Source: Streptomyces toxytricini (GTDB lineage: Bacteria; Actinomycetota; Actinomycetes; Streptomycetales; Streptomycetaceae). From it: DNA of 64,000 nt. Below are positions 35,927 to 44,331 of this stretch, in pieces. Position numbers and translations under genes: made by a program. Every line of letters begins with the position of its first letter. The stretch's first letter is position 1. The DNA lies in contig NZ_BMTY01000007.1 of the NCBI RefSeq assembly GCF_014649915.1, forward strand, positions 62,001-126,000. Direction: 5' to 3'. The notes beneath the pieces were generated by a model, which was not told the origin of the DNA, ran no database searches, and saw nothing but the letters and a program-made list of their open reading frames with translations.

Positions 35927-37129
35927 ATGACCTCGCCGATCCGGCGGCTCCTCGCGGGGCGCACCTGCGCCGCCTTCGCCACCGCCCTCATCCCCACCAC
36001 CCTCACCCTCGCCGTCGTGCGCAGCGGTTCGGCCGCGGACCTCGGCATCGTGCTCGCCGCCGAGCTGGTGCCGATGCTGCTCCTGCTCCCCGTCGCCGGG
36101 GTGGCCGCCGACCGCTTCCCCGCCCGGCGCGTCGTCCTCGCCGCCGACCTGGTGCGCGCCGCCGCGCAGTTCGGGACCGGGCTCCTGCTGCTCGCGGGGC
36201 CGGTGCGGATCGGCTGGCTCGCCGTGCTCGCCGCCGCCACCGGCGTCGGCGTCGCCTTCGGCAACCCGTCCGCCCGGACCCTGGTCGCCGCGGTCGTCCC
36301 CGCCCCCGACCGGCTGCGCACCAACGCCCGGCTCGGTGTCGCGGGCGGGATCGCGCAGATCGCCGGCCCCGCCACCGCGGGCGGGACGGTGCTGGCCCTC
36401 GGCGCCGGCTGGTCGTCGCTGCTGACCGCCGCCCTGTTCGCCGGCTCCGCGTTCACCCTCGGCGGGCTGCGACCCCTCCAGGCCCCCGCCGCCCGGGTGC
36501 GGGGCGGGTTCGCCGCCGAGCTCCGGGGCGGCTGGGCCGAGGCGCGCCGGCACCCCTGGTTCCTGGCCAACGCCCTCGCCCACGGCGTCTGGCACCTCGC
36601 GGCCGGACTCCTGCTGACCCTCGGGCCGCTGATCGCGGTCGAGAGCCTGGGCGGGGCCGGCTCCTGGGTCGTCGTCGCCCAGGTGGGCACCGCCGGGCTG
36701 CTGGCCGGGGTGTGGGCGGCCGGCCGGCTGCCGATCCGGCGCCCGCTGTACGGGGTGGCCGTCGGGGCGGCGGCGCAGGCCCTGCCGCTGGCGGCGTTCG
36801 CGCTGCGGCTGCCCCTCGGCGTGACGGCCGCGGCCTACTTCGCCGCGATGTTCGGGCTGGGCGTCCTCAGCCCGCTGTGGGAGACCGAGCTCCAGCGCCG
36901 GATCCCGCTGGAGGCGCTGGGCCGCGTCGGCTCCTTCGACACCCTGATCTCCTTCGCCTCCCGGCCCCTGGGCCTCGCCGTCGCCGCCCCGCTCGCGGCC
37001 GCGGCGGGCACGGCCGTGCCGCTGCTGGCCGCCGCCGTCCTCAGCGCCGCCGCGAACCTGGGCGTGCTGCTGCTCCCGGACGTCCGCGCGGCGGATTCCG
37101 AACGGGAGCCGGCTCCGGCCCTGCGATGA
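35927..37129 (+). CDS. MFS transporter
   Basis: The 400-residue membrane protein has about twelve hydrophobic helices in two groups of six around a short central loop (about 185-205). The motif-A-like loop GVAADRFPARRVVLAADLVRA lies between helices 2 and 3, and GNPSARTLVAAVVP follows helix 4. Such two-domain exporters with a divergent MarR regulator usually pump out drugs or the regulator's ligand. Substrate specificity is not evident. It starts at 35927 immediately after the promoter -10 element, with no Shine-Dalgarno sequence. It is 64 bp before the CDP-alcohol phosphatidyltransferase gene. Confidence 0.88.
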   Translation: MTSPIRRLLAGRTCAAFATALIPTTLTLAVVRSGSAADLGIVLAAELVPMLLLLPVAGVAADRFPARRVVLAADLVRAAAQFGTGLLLLAGPVRIGWLAVLAAATGVGVAFGNPSARTLVAAVVPAPDRLRTNARLGVAGGIAQIAGPATAGGTVLALGAGWSSLLTAALFAGSAFTLGGLRPLQAPAARVRGGFAAELRGGWAEARRHPWFLANALAHGVWHLAAGLLLTLGPLIAVESLGGAGSWVVVAQVGTAGLLAGVWAAGRLPIRRPLYGVAVGAAAQALPLAAFALRLPLGVTAAAYFAAMFGLGVLSPLWETELQRRIPLEALGRVGSFDTLISFASRPLGLAVAAPLAAAAGTAVPLLAAAVLSAAANLGVLLLPDVRAADSEREPAPALR

Positions 37130-37193
37130 TGTGGCCTTCGTACACACGTGCCTCGCCCGTGCGCGTGTGCCGTCGCGGGAAACAGGGGTGCGC

Positions 37194-37916
37194 ATGGCGA
37201 GTGTCGGAACCGCGCTGCGGGAGCTGCGCGGTGCGCAGAAGTCGGCGAAGGGGGTCTCGCTCTATTCGCGGTTCGTCAACCGGCCGGCGGGCCGCTACCT
37301 GGCCGCCGGCTCCTACGCCCTCGGGCTGACCCCGAACCAGGTCACCCTCGTCAGCGCAGCCTTCAGCTTCGCCGCCGTGGCCGCCGTGGCGCTCGTCCCG
37401 CCGTCCTGGGCGCTCGGCGCCGCCGTGTGGGCCGCGCTGGCCGCCGGCTTCGCCTTCGACTCGGCCGACGGGCAGCTGGCCCGGCTCCGCGGCGGCGGCA
37501 GCGCGGCCGGCGAATGGCTCGACCACGTCGTGGACGCGGCCAAGCTGACCGCGCTGCACTCCTGCGTTCTCGTCGCCTTCTTCCGCTTCCCCGAGGCGTA
37601 CGGCACGGAGTCCCCCGGCTGGCTGCTGGTGCCGCTGGGCTTCCAGTTCGCAGCGGTCGTCACCTTCTTCGGCGGACTGCTGACCGAGAAGCTGAAGCCA
37701 CGGCCGGCGCCGGGCAGCCCCGCCGCCGCGCCGTCGACGCTGCGCGCGGTGGCCCTGCTGCCCGTCGACTACGGGGTCTTCTGCCTGGTGTTCCTGCTGC
37801 TCGGCGGCGGCGGGCTGTTCCGCTGGGCGTACGCCGGCCTGGGCGCGGTCGCCGCCCTGTTCCTCGCGGCGTTCCTCGCGAAGTGGTTCCGCGAGCTCAG
37901 CGCCGTTCGGCGGTGA
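37194..37916 (+). CDS. CDP-alcohol phosphatidyltransferase family protein
   Basis: This membrane enzyme transfers a phospho-alcohol from a CDP-activated donor to an alcohol acceptor. The 240-residue protein has the complete catalytic signature at 89-114 (D89-SA-D92-G-QL-A-R ... G106-EWL-D110-HVV-D114), coordinating two metal ions, and about six hydrophobic helices. The donor is unknown. The convergent gene (overlapping by 20 bp) encodes a cytidylyltransferase that could make a CDP-alcohol, so the two may form one pathway, for example for a phospholipid or a phosphodiester-linked sugar polymer next to the exopolysaccharide genes. The ATG at 37194 is chosen over an ATG at 37131 because it starts the conserved region and follows CAGGGG. 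Confidence 0.88.
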   Translation: MASVGTALRELRGAQKSAKGVSLYSRFVNRPAGRYLAAGSYALGLTPNQVTLVSAAFSFAAVAAVALVPPSWALGAAVWAALAAGFAFDSADGQLARLRGGGSAAGEWLDHVVDAAKLTALHSCVLVAFFRFPEAYGTESPGWLLVPLGFQFAAVVTFFGGLLTEKLKPRPAPGSPAAAPSTLRAVALLPVDYGVFCLVFLLLGGGGLFRWAYAGLGAVAALFLAAFLAKWFRELSAVRR

Positions 37917-38394
37917 CGGCCTCCGCGGGCGGCCCGGCGAGCGCGTCCAGCGCCCGGCGCAGCTGGGTGCTGGAGGTGTGCACCGTGTAGGGGAAGTAGA
38001 CGACGTCGACGCCGACGGCGGCGAAGTCGCGCTCCAGCTTGTCCCCCTTCGGGGTGCCCCTCCAGTCGTCGCCCTTGAAGAGGACGTCGAAGCGGACCTG
38101 CTTCCAGGTCTCCACCTTGTCCGGGACTGTCTCGACGAACGCCGCGTCCACGTACTTCACGCTGCGGACGATCTCCAGGCGCTCCACGAGCGGGATCATC
38201 GGGCGCCGCCCCTTGGCCAGTTCGGCCATCTCGTCCGAGACGACGCCGGCCACCAGGTAGTCGCAGCGGCTCCGGGCGTGCCGGAGGATGTTGAGGTGTC
38301 CGATGTGGAAGAGGTCGTACGCGCCCGGCGCATAGCCGACTCGATACGGTCTGCGCGCCCCGGCGCCAAGTTCGGGCATGTCCTGCTCCGTCAT
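37897..38394 (-). CDS. Cytidylyltransferase-like nucleotidyltransferase
   Basis: The 165-residue cytoplasmic enzyme has the HIGH-type nucleotide-binding motif GAYDLFHIGHLNIL (His30 and His33), a second motif with LFKGDDWRGTPKGDKLE (about 105-121) and the closing YTVHTSSTQLRRAL. This last part corresponds to the RTxGISTT loop of glycerol-3-phosphate and related cytidylyltransferases. It should activate a phosphorylated alcohol or sugar with CTP (or ATP). It converges on, and overlaps by 20 bp, the CDP-alcohol phosphatidyltransferase gene, which suggests its product feeds that enzyme. A 127-bp divergent region separates it from the first glycosyltransferase. The ATG at 38394 could be replaced by one at 38379. 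Confidence 0.85.
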   Translation of the reverse strand: MTEQDMPELGAGARRPYRVGYAPGAYDLFHIGHLNILRHARSRCDYLVAGVVSDEMAELAKGRRPMIPLVERLEIVRSVKYVDAAFVETVPDKVETWKQVRFDVLFKGDDWRGTPKGDKLERDFAAVGVDVVYFPYTVHTSSTQLRRALDALAGPPAEAVTAERR

Positions 38395-38410
38395 GAGTTA
38401 CCCCCCAGCA

Positions 38411-38430
38411 ACCACACCCCCCGGTGTGGT
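38411..38430. promoter_or_regulatory. Inverted repeat between divergent polysaccharide genes
   Basis: ACCACACC (38411-38418) and GGTGTGGT (38423-38430) form a perfect 8-bp inverted repeat around CCCC, 17 bp upstream of the cytidylyltransferase start. It may be an operator or a leader hairpin of that gene. A possible -10, TAGGGT (38480-38485), for the plus-strand glycosyltransferase lies nearby. Confidence 0.4.
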
Positions 38431-38521
38431 GGATTAGCAGACAATAGCGTGCACGTTCCACGGCGTGCCGGTGAACGAATAGGGTGACCAGCGCATCATC
38501 CTGGGGAGAAGGGGACCTCAC

Positions 38522-39757
38522 GTGTCCACATCCGGCCACCGGCGCTTGCTGCTGGTTTCCACCAACTACGCTCCCGAGCACGCGGGGATCGGCCCGTACG
38601 CCACCCAGATCGCGGAGCACTGGGCGGAACTCGGCCACGAGACGCACGTCCTCGCCGGCATGCCGCACTACCCGTCGTGGTCGCTGGAGCCGGAGTACAA
38701 GGGGGCGCTCCGGCGCACGGAACGGCGCGCGGGGGTCACCGTGCACCGGCGCGCGCACACCGTGCCGGCCCGCCAGACCGCCGTGAAGCGCGCCCTGTTC
38801 GAAGGATCGATTCTCCTGCACGGTGCGGCGGCCCCGCCCCGCATGGGCCGCCCCGACGCCGTCATGGCGCAGATGCCGAGCCTCGCGGGCGGCATCCTCG
38901 CCGCCCGCCTCGCAGCGAAGTGGAAGGTCCCGTTCATACCGGTCGTGCAGGACCTGATGGGCGCCGCGGCCGCGCAGAGCGGCATCAGCGGCGGTGACAA
39001 GGCGGCCGTCCTCGCCGGACGCGCCGAGGCGTACGCCCTGAAGCGGGCGGCCCTCGTCGGCGTCATCCACGAGACCTTCACCGACCGCGTCGTCGGCATG
39101 GGCGTCGACCCCGGCCGGATCCGCCTCGTGCCCAACTGGTCCCACGTGCCCCAGCCCAAGCGGCCCCGCGGCGAGACCCGGCGCCACCTCGGCTGGGCCC
39201 CCGGCCAGACCGTGGTGCTGCACTCCGGGAACATGGGCCTCAAGCAGGGTCTGGAGGTGCTCGTCGGCGCCGCCCGCCTCGACCCCGCCGTCCGCTTCGT
39301 CCTCATGGGCGACGGCAGCCAGCGGGCCGCGCTGGAGGCGCTCTCCTCCGATGTGCCGAATCTGGACATCATCCCCCCTGCCGCCGACGGAGAGTTCCCG
39401 GATATCCTCGCCGCGGCGGACGTGCTCGCCGTGACGCAGCACGCGGCCGTGCTCGACATGAGCGTGCCGTCCAAGCTGACCTCCTACTTCCAGGCCGGCC
39501 GGCCGGTCGTCGCCTCCGTCGCGGCGGAGGGCGGCACGGCGCAGGAAGTGGAACGTTCGGGCGCGGGGGTGCTCGTGCCGCCGGAGGACCCCGAAGCGCT
39601 GCTGAAGGCCGTACGGGTCCTGGCCGAGGACCCCGCGGGCGCGGACGCACTGGGCGCGGCGGGGCCGCGCCACGTCGCGGCCCACCTGAGCCGCGAGGCG
39701 GGCCTGGCCCGCATCGACGCACTGATAGACGAAGCACTTGGGGGTCCGCAGCCGTGA
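38522..39757 (+). CDS. Glycosyltransferase family 4 (WbuB-like)
   Basis: The 411-residue retaining glycosyltransferase has the GT-B fold. The N-terminal domain starts RRLLLVSTNYAPEHAGIGPYATQIAEHWAELGHETHVLAGMPHYP (1-50 region), the WbuB/GT4 opening. The C-terminal domain has VVLHSGNMGLKQGLEVLV (about 235-252) and the donor-binding EX7E-like region VLDMSVPSKLTSYFQAGRPVVAS (about 315-338). It adds a sugar to the growing repeat unit on the inner membrane face; donor and linkage are unknown. GTG at 38522, preceded by AAGGGG. The stop overlaps the Wzz-like gene by four bases, so these are coupled. Confidence 0.88.
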   Translation: MSTSGHRRLLLVSTNYAPEHAGIGPYATQIAEHWAELGHETHVLAGMPHYPSWSLEPEYKGALRRTERRAGVTVHRRAHTVPARQTAVKRALFEGSILLHGAAAPPRMGRPDAVMAQMPSLAGGILAARLAAKWKVPFIPVVQDLMGAAAAQSGISGGDKAAVLAGRAEAYALKRAALVGVIHETFTDRVVGMGVDPGRIRLVPNWSHVPQPKRPRGETRRHLGWAPGQTVVLHSGNMGLKQGLEVLVGAARLDPAVRFVLMGDGSQRAALEALSSDVPNLDIIPPAADGEFPDILAAADVLAVTQHAAVLDMSVPSKLTSYFQAGRPVVASVAAEGGTAQEVERSGAGVLVPPEDPEALLKAVRVLAEDPAGADALGAAGPRHVAAHLSREAGLARIDALIDEALGGPQP

Positions 39758-41490
39758 TCGAGACGAACCGCCCCGCAGCGGTCCCGGCCGAGGACGAACC
39801 CGACCTCCTCCGGGACCAGTTCCGCCAGCTCCTGCGCTACCGGCGGCTGATCGGCGCGGGCATCGGGGTCGGGCTGCTGGGCGGTGTCTACCTCGGCATC
39901 TCCACGGCCGACACCTACGTGGCCACCACCGACGTGGTGCTGCGCGCGCCCACCGACGACCCGTTCAACCCGAGCCTCGCCCCCGACAAGGCGATCAACA
40001 TCGGCTCCGAGCGGCAGGTCGCCCTCTCCAGCTCCATAGCCAACGAGGCCGCGAAGAAGCTCGGCGTGACCTCCAAGGACTTCACCGCCTTCCGCTCGGG
40101 CCTGCAGGTCACCAACCCGCCGCAGACGATGGTGCTGCGCTTCACCTACACCGCGTCCTCCCCCAAGGAGGCCGCGAAGCGCGCCAACGCGATGACCGAC
40201 GCCTACCTGCTGAAGCGGCAGGAGGCCCTCGACGTCACCCGCGACAAGATGGTCAAGGGCTACCAGGACCAGCGCGACCCGGTCGCCAAGCAGCTCGACG
40301 AGCTGGTCCGGCAGATCAACGGGATGCCGGCGGGCCCGGCGCGCGACGCCGCGTACTCCTCCAAGACCGACCTGCAGAGCAAGGTCAACACCCTCAACAG
40401 CAACATCGCCAAGCTCCAGGCCCTGGACATGGCGCCCGGCCGCGTCACCAGCGCCGCCACCCCGCCCGGCGACGACGACGGCCCGGGCATCGTGATGTCC
40501 CTGGCCCTCGGCGCCGCCGTCGGCCTCGCGCTCGGCCTGCTCGCCGCCTGGGTGCGGCTCGTCTTCGACCCCGCGCCGCGCTCCGAGGGCGACGTCGCAC
40601 GCGCCCTGCGCGCCCCCGTCCTCGGCTCGCTGCCCAAGGACAAGAGCGCGGCCGGGCCGCTCCTCGCCGCGGGCGAGGAGGATCCGCGGCTCGCGGAGGC
40701 GTTCCGCTCCGTCGCGTTCCGGCTCGCCTACGACTCCCGGTTCGCCGACCGGCGCCGGCTCCTCGTCGTCGCCCCGCGCGGCAGCAGCGAGATCGCCGCC
40801 GCGGTCGCCGTCAACCTGGCCGCCTCCTTCGCGGAGACCGGCAAGGACGTCCTGCTCATCGAGGCCGACCTGCGCACGCCGGTGCTCGCCAGCCAGCTGC
40901 CCACCGACGCGGGCGGCCGGCCCCGCTGGAGCCAGATGCCGGGCGGGTCCGGTACGGGCGCCCCCGGCGCGCACGGCGACTCCGAGTGGCCCGACGGCCG
41001 CCAGCTCGTCGTCGACGCCGGCGAGTCCGGCGCGTTCGACCTCATCCCCGGCGACCGGGTCCGCAACGTGGCCCGCGCCCTGACCTCGCCGCGCGCCACC
41101 CGGCTCATCTCCGAGGCCGACTCCCCCAACTCCACCGTCGTGGTGCTGGCCCCGCCCGTCCTGTCGTACGCCGACGCGCTGGCGCTCGTCGACCGCGTCG
41201 ACGGCGTGCTGGTGGTCTGCGACCCGCGCGCCGTGCACCGCACCGACCTGGTCCGCATCCGCGAGCTCATCACCGGCGCCGGCGGCACCGTCCTCGGCGC
41301 GGTCGTGCACGCCCCCCTGCCCGTCGAGAAGCGCGGCCGCGGCAAGTCCAAGGGCGACGCCCCCGCGGCGGCCCCGCCGGCTCCGGCCCCGAGGCCCCAG
41401 CAGCCCGCCGGCCCCCGCCCCGAGCAGCACATCCCCGGCGACGGCACGGACACCGTGGCGCTGCGCACCGTCCGCATGGGCAACAGGTGA
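39754..41490 (+). CDS. Polysaccharide copolymerase: Wzz domain fused to a degenerate BY-kinase domain
   Basis: The 578-residue protein has a Wzz-like N-terminal part: first membrane helix about 32-50, extracytoplasmic coiled region about 55-240, second helix about 248-272. A cytoplasmic domain shaped like bacterial tyrosine kinases follows (about 300-530). The kinase motifs are broken. Walker A reads APRGSSEIAAAVAVNLA without the glycine-lysine pair, Walker A' reads LLIEADLRTP (Glu for Asp), and Walker B reads VVVLAPPVL where kinases have DTPP. The C-terminal tail (Pro/Ala-rich) has no tyrosine cluster. It should control chain length of the polymer without phosphorylating, or bind another kinase. 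It is coupled on both sides by GTGA overlaps. Confidence 0.82.
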   Translation: MIETNRPAAVPAEDEPDLLRDQFRQLLRYRRLIGAGIGVGLLGGVYLGISTADTYVATTDVVLRAPTDDPFNPSLAPDKAINIGSERQVALSSSIANEAAKKLGVTSKDFTAFRSGLQVTNPPQTMVLRFTYTASSPKEAAKRANAMTDAYLLKRQEALDVTRDKMVKGYQDQRDPVAKQLDELVRQINGMPAGPARDAAYSSKTDLQSKVNTLNSNIAKLQALDMAPGRVTSAATPPGDDDGPGIVMSLALGAAVGLALGLLAAWVRLVFDPAPRSEGDVARALRAPVLGSLPKDKSAAGPLLAAGEEDPRLAEAFRSVAFRLAYDSRFADRRRLLVVAPRGSSEIAAAVAVNLAASFAETGKDVLLIEADLRTPVLASQLPTDAGGRPRWSQMPGGSGTGAPGAHGDSEWPDGRQLVVDAGESGAFDLIPGDRVRNVARALTSPRATRLISEADSPNSTVVVLAPPVLSYADALALVDRVDGVLVVCDPRAVHRTDLVRIRELITGAGGTVLGAVVHAPLPVEKRGRGKSKGDAPAAAPPAPAPRPQQPAGPRPEQHIPGDGTDTVALRTVRMGNR

Positions 41491-42680
41491 GCCGGCGGAG
41501 CCTCGCCGCCGTCTCCTCCGTCCTCGACCAGGCCGCGTCCAGCGCCACCAACATCCTCGTGGTGGTGCTGGCCGCCCGGCTGTCCACCGCGGCCGGCTTC
41601 GCCGACTTCTCGATGGTGTACGTCGCGTTCAGCGTGCTGCTCGGGCTGAACATGGCCTACGTCGGGCAGAGCACCGTCCTGGAGAGGGACCCGGAGCGGC
41701 TCGGCGCGGTGTGCCGCTCCGCCCTCGGCTTCACCGCGGCCGCCGCGGCCGCGGCCGGGGCGGTGCTCGCGGCCACCGGGGCGCTGCTGCCGGGTGACGC
41801 CGGGGCGGCCTTCCTCGCCCTGGGCCTCGTCCTGCCGGCGGTGCTGCTCCAGGACGGGCTGCGGTACTGCTTCTCCGCGCTGCGCACCCCCGAACGGGCC
41901 CTGGCCGCCGACGCGCTGCGGCTGGTCTGCGCCGTCGCCGCGCTCATGGTCCAGCCCGCCGGTTCCGCGCCGGGGCGGCTGGTGCTGGTGTGGGGCCTGT
42001 CCGCCCTGCCGGCGCTCGCCCTCGGGCTGCTCCTGCTGCGGCCGTACGTCCGCGGGGCGAAGGCGGACCTGCGCCCGTACCTGCGGCGCGGGCACCTCGG
42101 GCAGCGCTTCGCCGTGGAGTTCGCCGTCGGCAACGGCGCGAGCCAGCTCGCGGTGCTGGGGCTCGGCGTCTTCGCGACCCCGCTGGCGGTCGGCGCGCTG
42201 CGCGGCGCGACGACGGCGTTCGGGCCGCTGAACGTGCTGTTCAACTCGGCGAACGCCTTCGGGCCGCCGGTCGTGGGCCGGGCCTCCGGCAAGCGGGGCG
42301 TCATCCGGATCACGGCGGCGATGGGCGCGGCACTGGCCGTGCTGGGCGCCGCCTGGGGGGCCGCGCTGTACGCGCTGCCCGACGCGGTGGGGCGGCGGCT
42401 GCTCGGCGACACCTGGCAGGCGGCGTCGGCGCTGCTCCCGGCGACGGGGGCGCAGTACGCGGTGATGGGGCTCGGCACGTGCGCGCTGCTGACGCTGCGG
42501 GTGCTCAGCCCGAAGGCCACGCTGTCCCTGCAGGTCGTGTTCTCGCTGCTGTCCGTCGGCTTCCTGCTGGGCGGGTACGCGCTGTTCGGCGTGGCGGGCG
42601 CGGCGTGGGGGCTCGCGCTCGGCTCCGCGGCGAAGGCCGCGGCGGCCTGGCTGCGGGCCGCCCGGCTGCCCGTCCCCTGA
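41487..42680 (+). CDS. Polysaccharide flippase (Wzx/MATE-like)
   Basis: The 397-residue membrane protein has about twelve hydrophobic helices and almost no long soluble loops, like Wzx-type repeat-unit flippases. It begins SRRSLAAVSSVLDQAASSATNILVVVLAARLST, the usual start of this group, in which the first helix carries few charges. It should move the lipid-linked oligosaccharide across the membrane. The GTG at 41487 overlaps the Wzz stop by four bases. It converges on the polymerase gene with an 18-bp gap. Sequence in another frame over the same stretch is a shadow. Confidence 0.85.
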   Translation: MSRRSLAAVSSVLDQAASSATNILVVVLAARLSTAAGFADFSMVYVAFSVLLGLNMAYVGQSTVLERDPERLGAVCRSALGFTAAAAAAAGAVLAATGALLPGDAGAAFLALGLVLPAVLLQDGLRYCFSALRTPERALAADALRLVCAVAALMVQPAGSAPGRLVLVWGLSALPALALGLLLLRPYVRGAKADLRPYLRRGHLGQRFAVEFAVGNGASQLAVLGLGVFATPLAVGALRGATTAFGPLNVLFNSANAFGPPVVGRASGKRGVIRITAAMGAALAVLGAAWGAALYALPDAVGRRLLGDTWQAASALLPATGAQYAVMGLGTCALLTLRVLSPKATLSLQVVFSLLSVGFLLGGYALFGVAGAAWGLALGSAAKAAAAWLRAARLPVP

Positions 42681-42698
42681 CCGGGCGGCGGCTCCGGG

Positions 42699-44222
42699 TC
42701 AGCGGAGGGTGGTCGCCTTGTCCGTGCGGTACGTGGCCACCAGCGCCAGGCACAGCGCCGCGATCGCCACGCGCCCCGACGCCTGCAGCAGCGGCCCGCG
42801 CAGCAGGATGAACGAGTAGCCGGCGACGAGCGGCACGACCACGGAGATCAGGCTGCCGGGCGGCGCCCGCCGGGTGGCCCGCTTCGCGTACCGCCGGTCG
42901 ACGCGTGCGGCCGCGTACCCCATCCCGAGCAGGCCGGCGCCCATGCCGAGCGGGCCGAAGTCGATCCACAGCTCGGCCCAGATCGGGGACGACAGGTTGG
43001 TGTTGACGGTGCCCATCCACTGGCCGACCATCACGCCGGTGTCGCGCGGCTTGCCCGGCCACACCGAGCGCGGCACCGCGAAGAAGACCGACCCGGCGAG
43101 CTGGCGGCCGTAGAAGTGGCCGGGCCCGGACTCCGAGAAGGTGATCGTGTTCGCGAACATGCCGATCTGGTCGTAGTCCTTCAGCGCCATCGGCTCCAGG
43201 AACGAGGTCGTCTCCACCGGCTTGTAGTTCTTCTCGTCGTACCGGAAGCGGTCCGCGAACGGGAAGACCAGCAGGGCGACGACCACGGCCATCGACAGCG
43301 CCACGCGGTACATGGCCGCGCTCACCGGGAAGACGGTGAAGAGCAGAGCGAACATGACGGTGAGGAACCAGTAGCGCGGGTTCGAGATCGGGTTGTTGAC
43401 GACGAGGTTGAGCCCGCACAGCGCCGCCCAGGTCACGATGACCGACACCTTGCGGCGGGCGTACTTCGACGTGATCAGCCAGCGGGTGTAGAGCAGCAGC
43501 GCGAGCAGCGCCGGGACGGTGCCGAAGCCGCGCAGGAACGCCTGGCCGGCCTGGCCGTCGCCGTTGGAGACGCCCGCCTCCTGGATGCCGGCGATGATCT
43601 CCTGGCGGCTGGAGAAGAACACCGCTGGGCCGCCGAGCTTCAGGATGAAGACGGCCGAGCAGCCGAAGGCGAGGACCGTCAGCAGCTGGAGGCGGCGCCG
43701 GTGCGCCATGACGGGCCGTGCGGCCTCCCTGCGGGCGCCGGACGTCCTGACGGCCGGCCGGTGACGGGCGAGCAGGACGCCCACGTCGAACGCGGTGCAG
43801 CCGAGCAGGACGAGCCCGATGGCGAGGGTGAGGTCGGAGCGCGGGCCGACCACCGGGGTCGGGACGCGGCCCAGGACGGCCTGGGCGAGCGGGGCCACGC
43901 CCATCGCCATGTAGACGAACAGCCAGAAGGATCCCTGGAGCAGCTTGCGGCGGCTGGTCAGGATCATCGCGGAGAGCCGCACGCCCGCGTACATGGTCAG
44001 CAGGAGCTGGAGCCAGAAGGCGGCGTCGCGGCGGCCGTCGCCGGTCTGGACGGCGACGATCAGCGGCAGGAAGACGGTGAAGCCGAGGATCAGCGGGACG
44101 GACAGGGCCCGGGAGAGCAGGGTGCGGGGGGTGGTGACGCGGCCCCAGCGGGCGGCTTCCACCTCCTCCCGCGGGTCGGGGCGGAGAGCCGCGATGAGGG
44201 GCTTGCGTATGTCCGTTGCCAC
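42699..44222 (-). CDS. Oligosaccharide repeat-unit polymerase (Wzy-like)
   Basis: The 507-residue membrane protein has about twelve helices and a long extracytoplasmic loop (about 300-420). That loop contains NPRYWFLTVMFAL, then FRYDEKNYKPVETTSFLEPMALKDYDQIGMF and FYGRQLAGSVFFAVPRSVWPGKPRDTG (given as regions). Such a loop with Arg, Asp and PRSxWPxKP is seen in streptomycete O-antigen polymerase-like proteins. It should join repeat units outside the membrane, in a Wzx/Wzy-type pathway with the flippase gene next to it. The GTG at 44222 follows GGGGGC. It is divergent from the acetyltransferase gene (109-bp region). Confidence 0.82.
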   Translation of the reverse strand: MATDIRKPLIAALRPDPREEVEAARWGRVTTPRTLLSRALSVPLILGFTVFLPLIVAVQTGDGRRDAAFWLQLLLTMYAGVRLSAMILTSRRKLLQGSFWLFVYMAMGVAPLAQAVLGRVPTPVVGPRSDLTLAIGLVLLGCTAFDVGVLLARHRPAVRTSGARREAARPVMAHRRRLQLLTVLAFGCSAVFILKLGGPAVFFSSRQEIIAGIQEAGVSNGDGQAGQAFLRGFGTVPALLALLLYTRWLITSKYARRKVSVIVTWAALCGLNLVVNNPISNPRYWFLTVMFALLFTVFPVSAAMYRVALSMAVVVALLVFPFADRFRYDEKNYKPVETTSFLEPMALKDYDQIGMFANTITFSESGPGHFYGRQLAGSVFFAVPRSVWPGKPRDTGVMVGQWMGTVNTNLSSPIWAELWIDFGPLGMGAGLLGMGYAAARVDRRYAKRATRRAPPGSLISVVVPLVAGYSFILLRGPLLQASGRVAIAALCLALVATYRTDKATTLR

Positions 44223-44331
44223 TGCTGCCCCCACCCCATGTGCCTGATCGGGCGGCAGTCTAGTCTGAGCGGGCGGCGCCAGGGGAGGCGCGGCCCGTGG
44301 GGGCCCCGGGGACGCCGGGGAGAACGATGAG

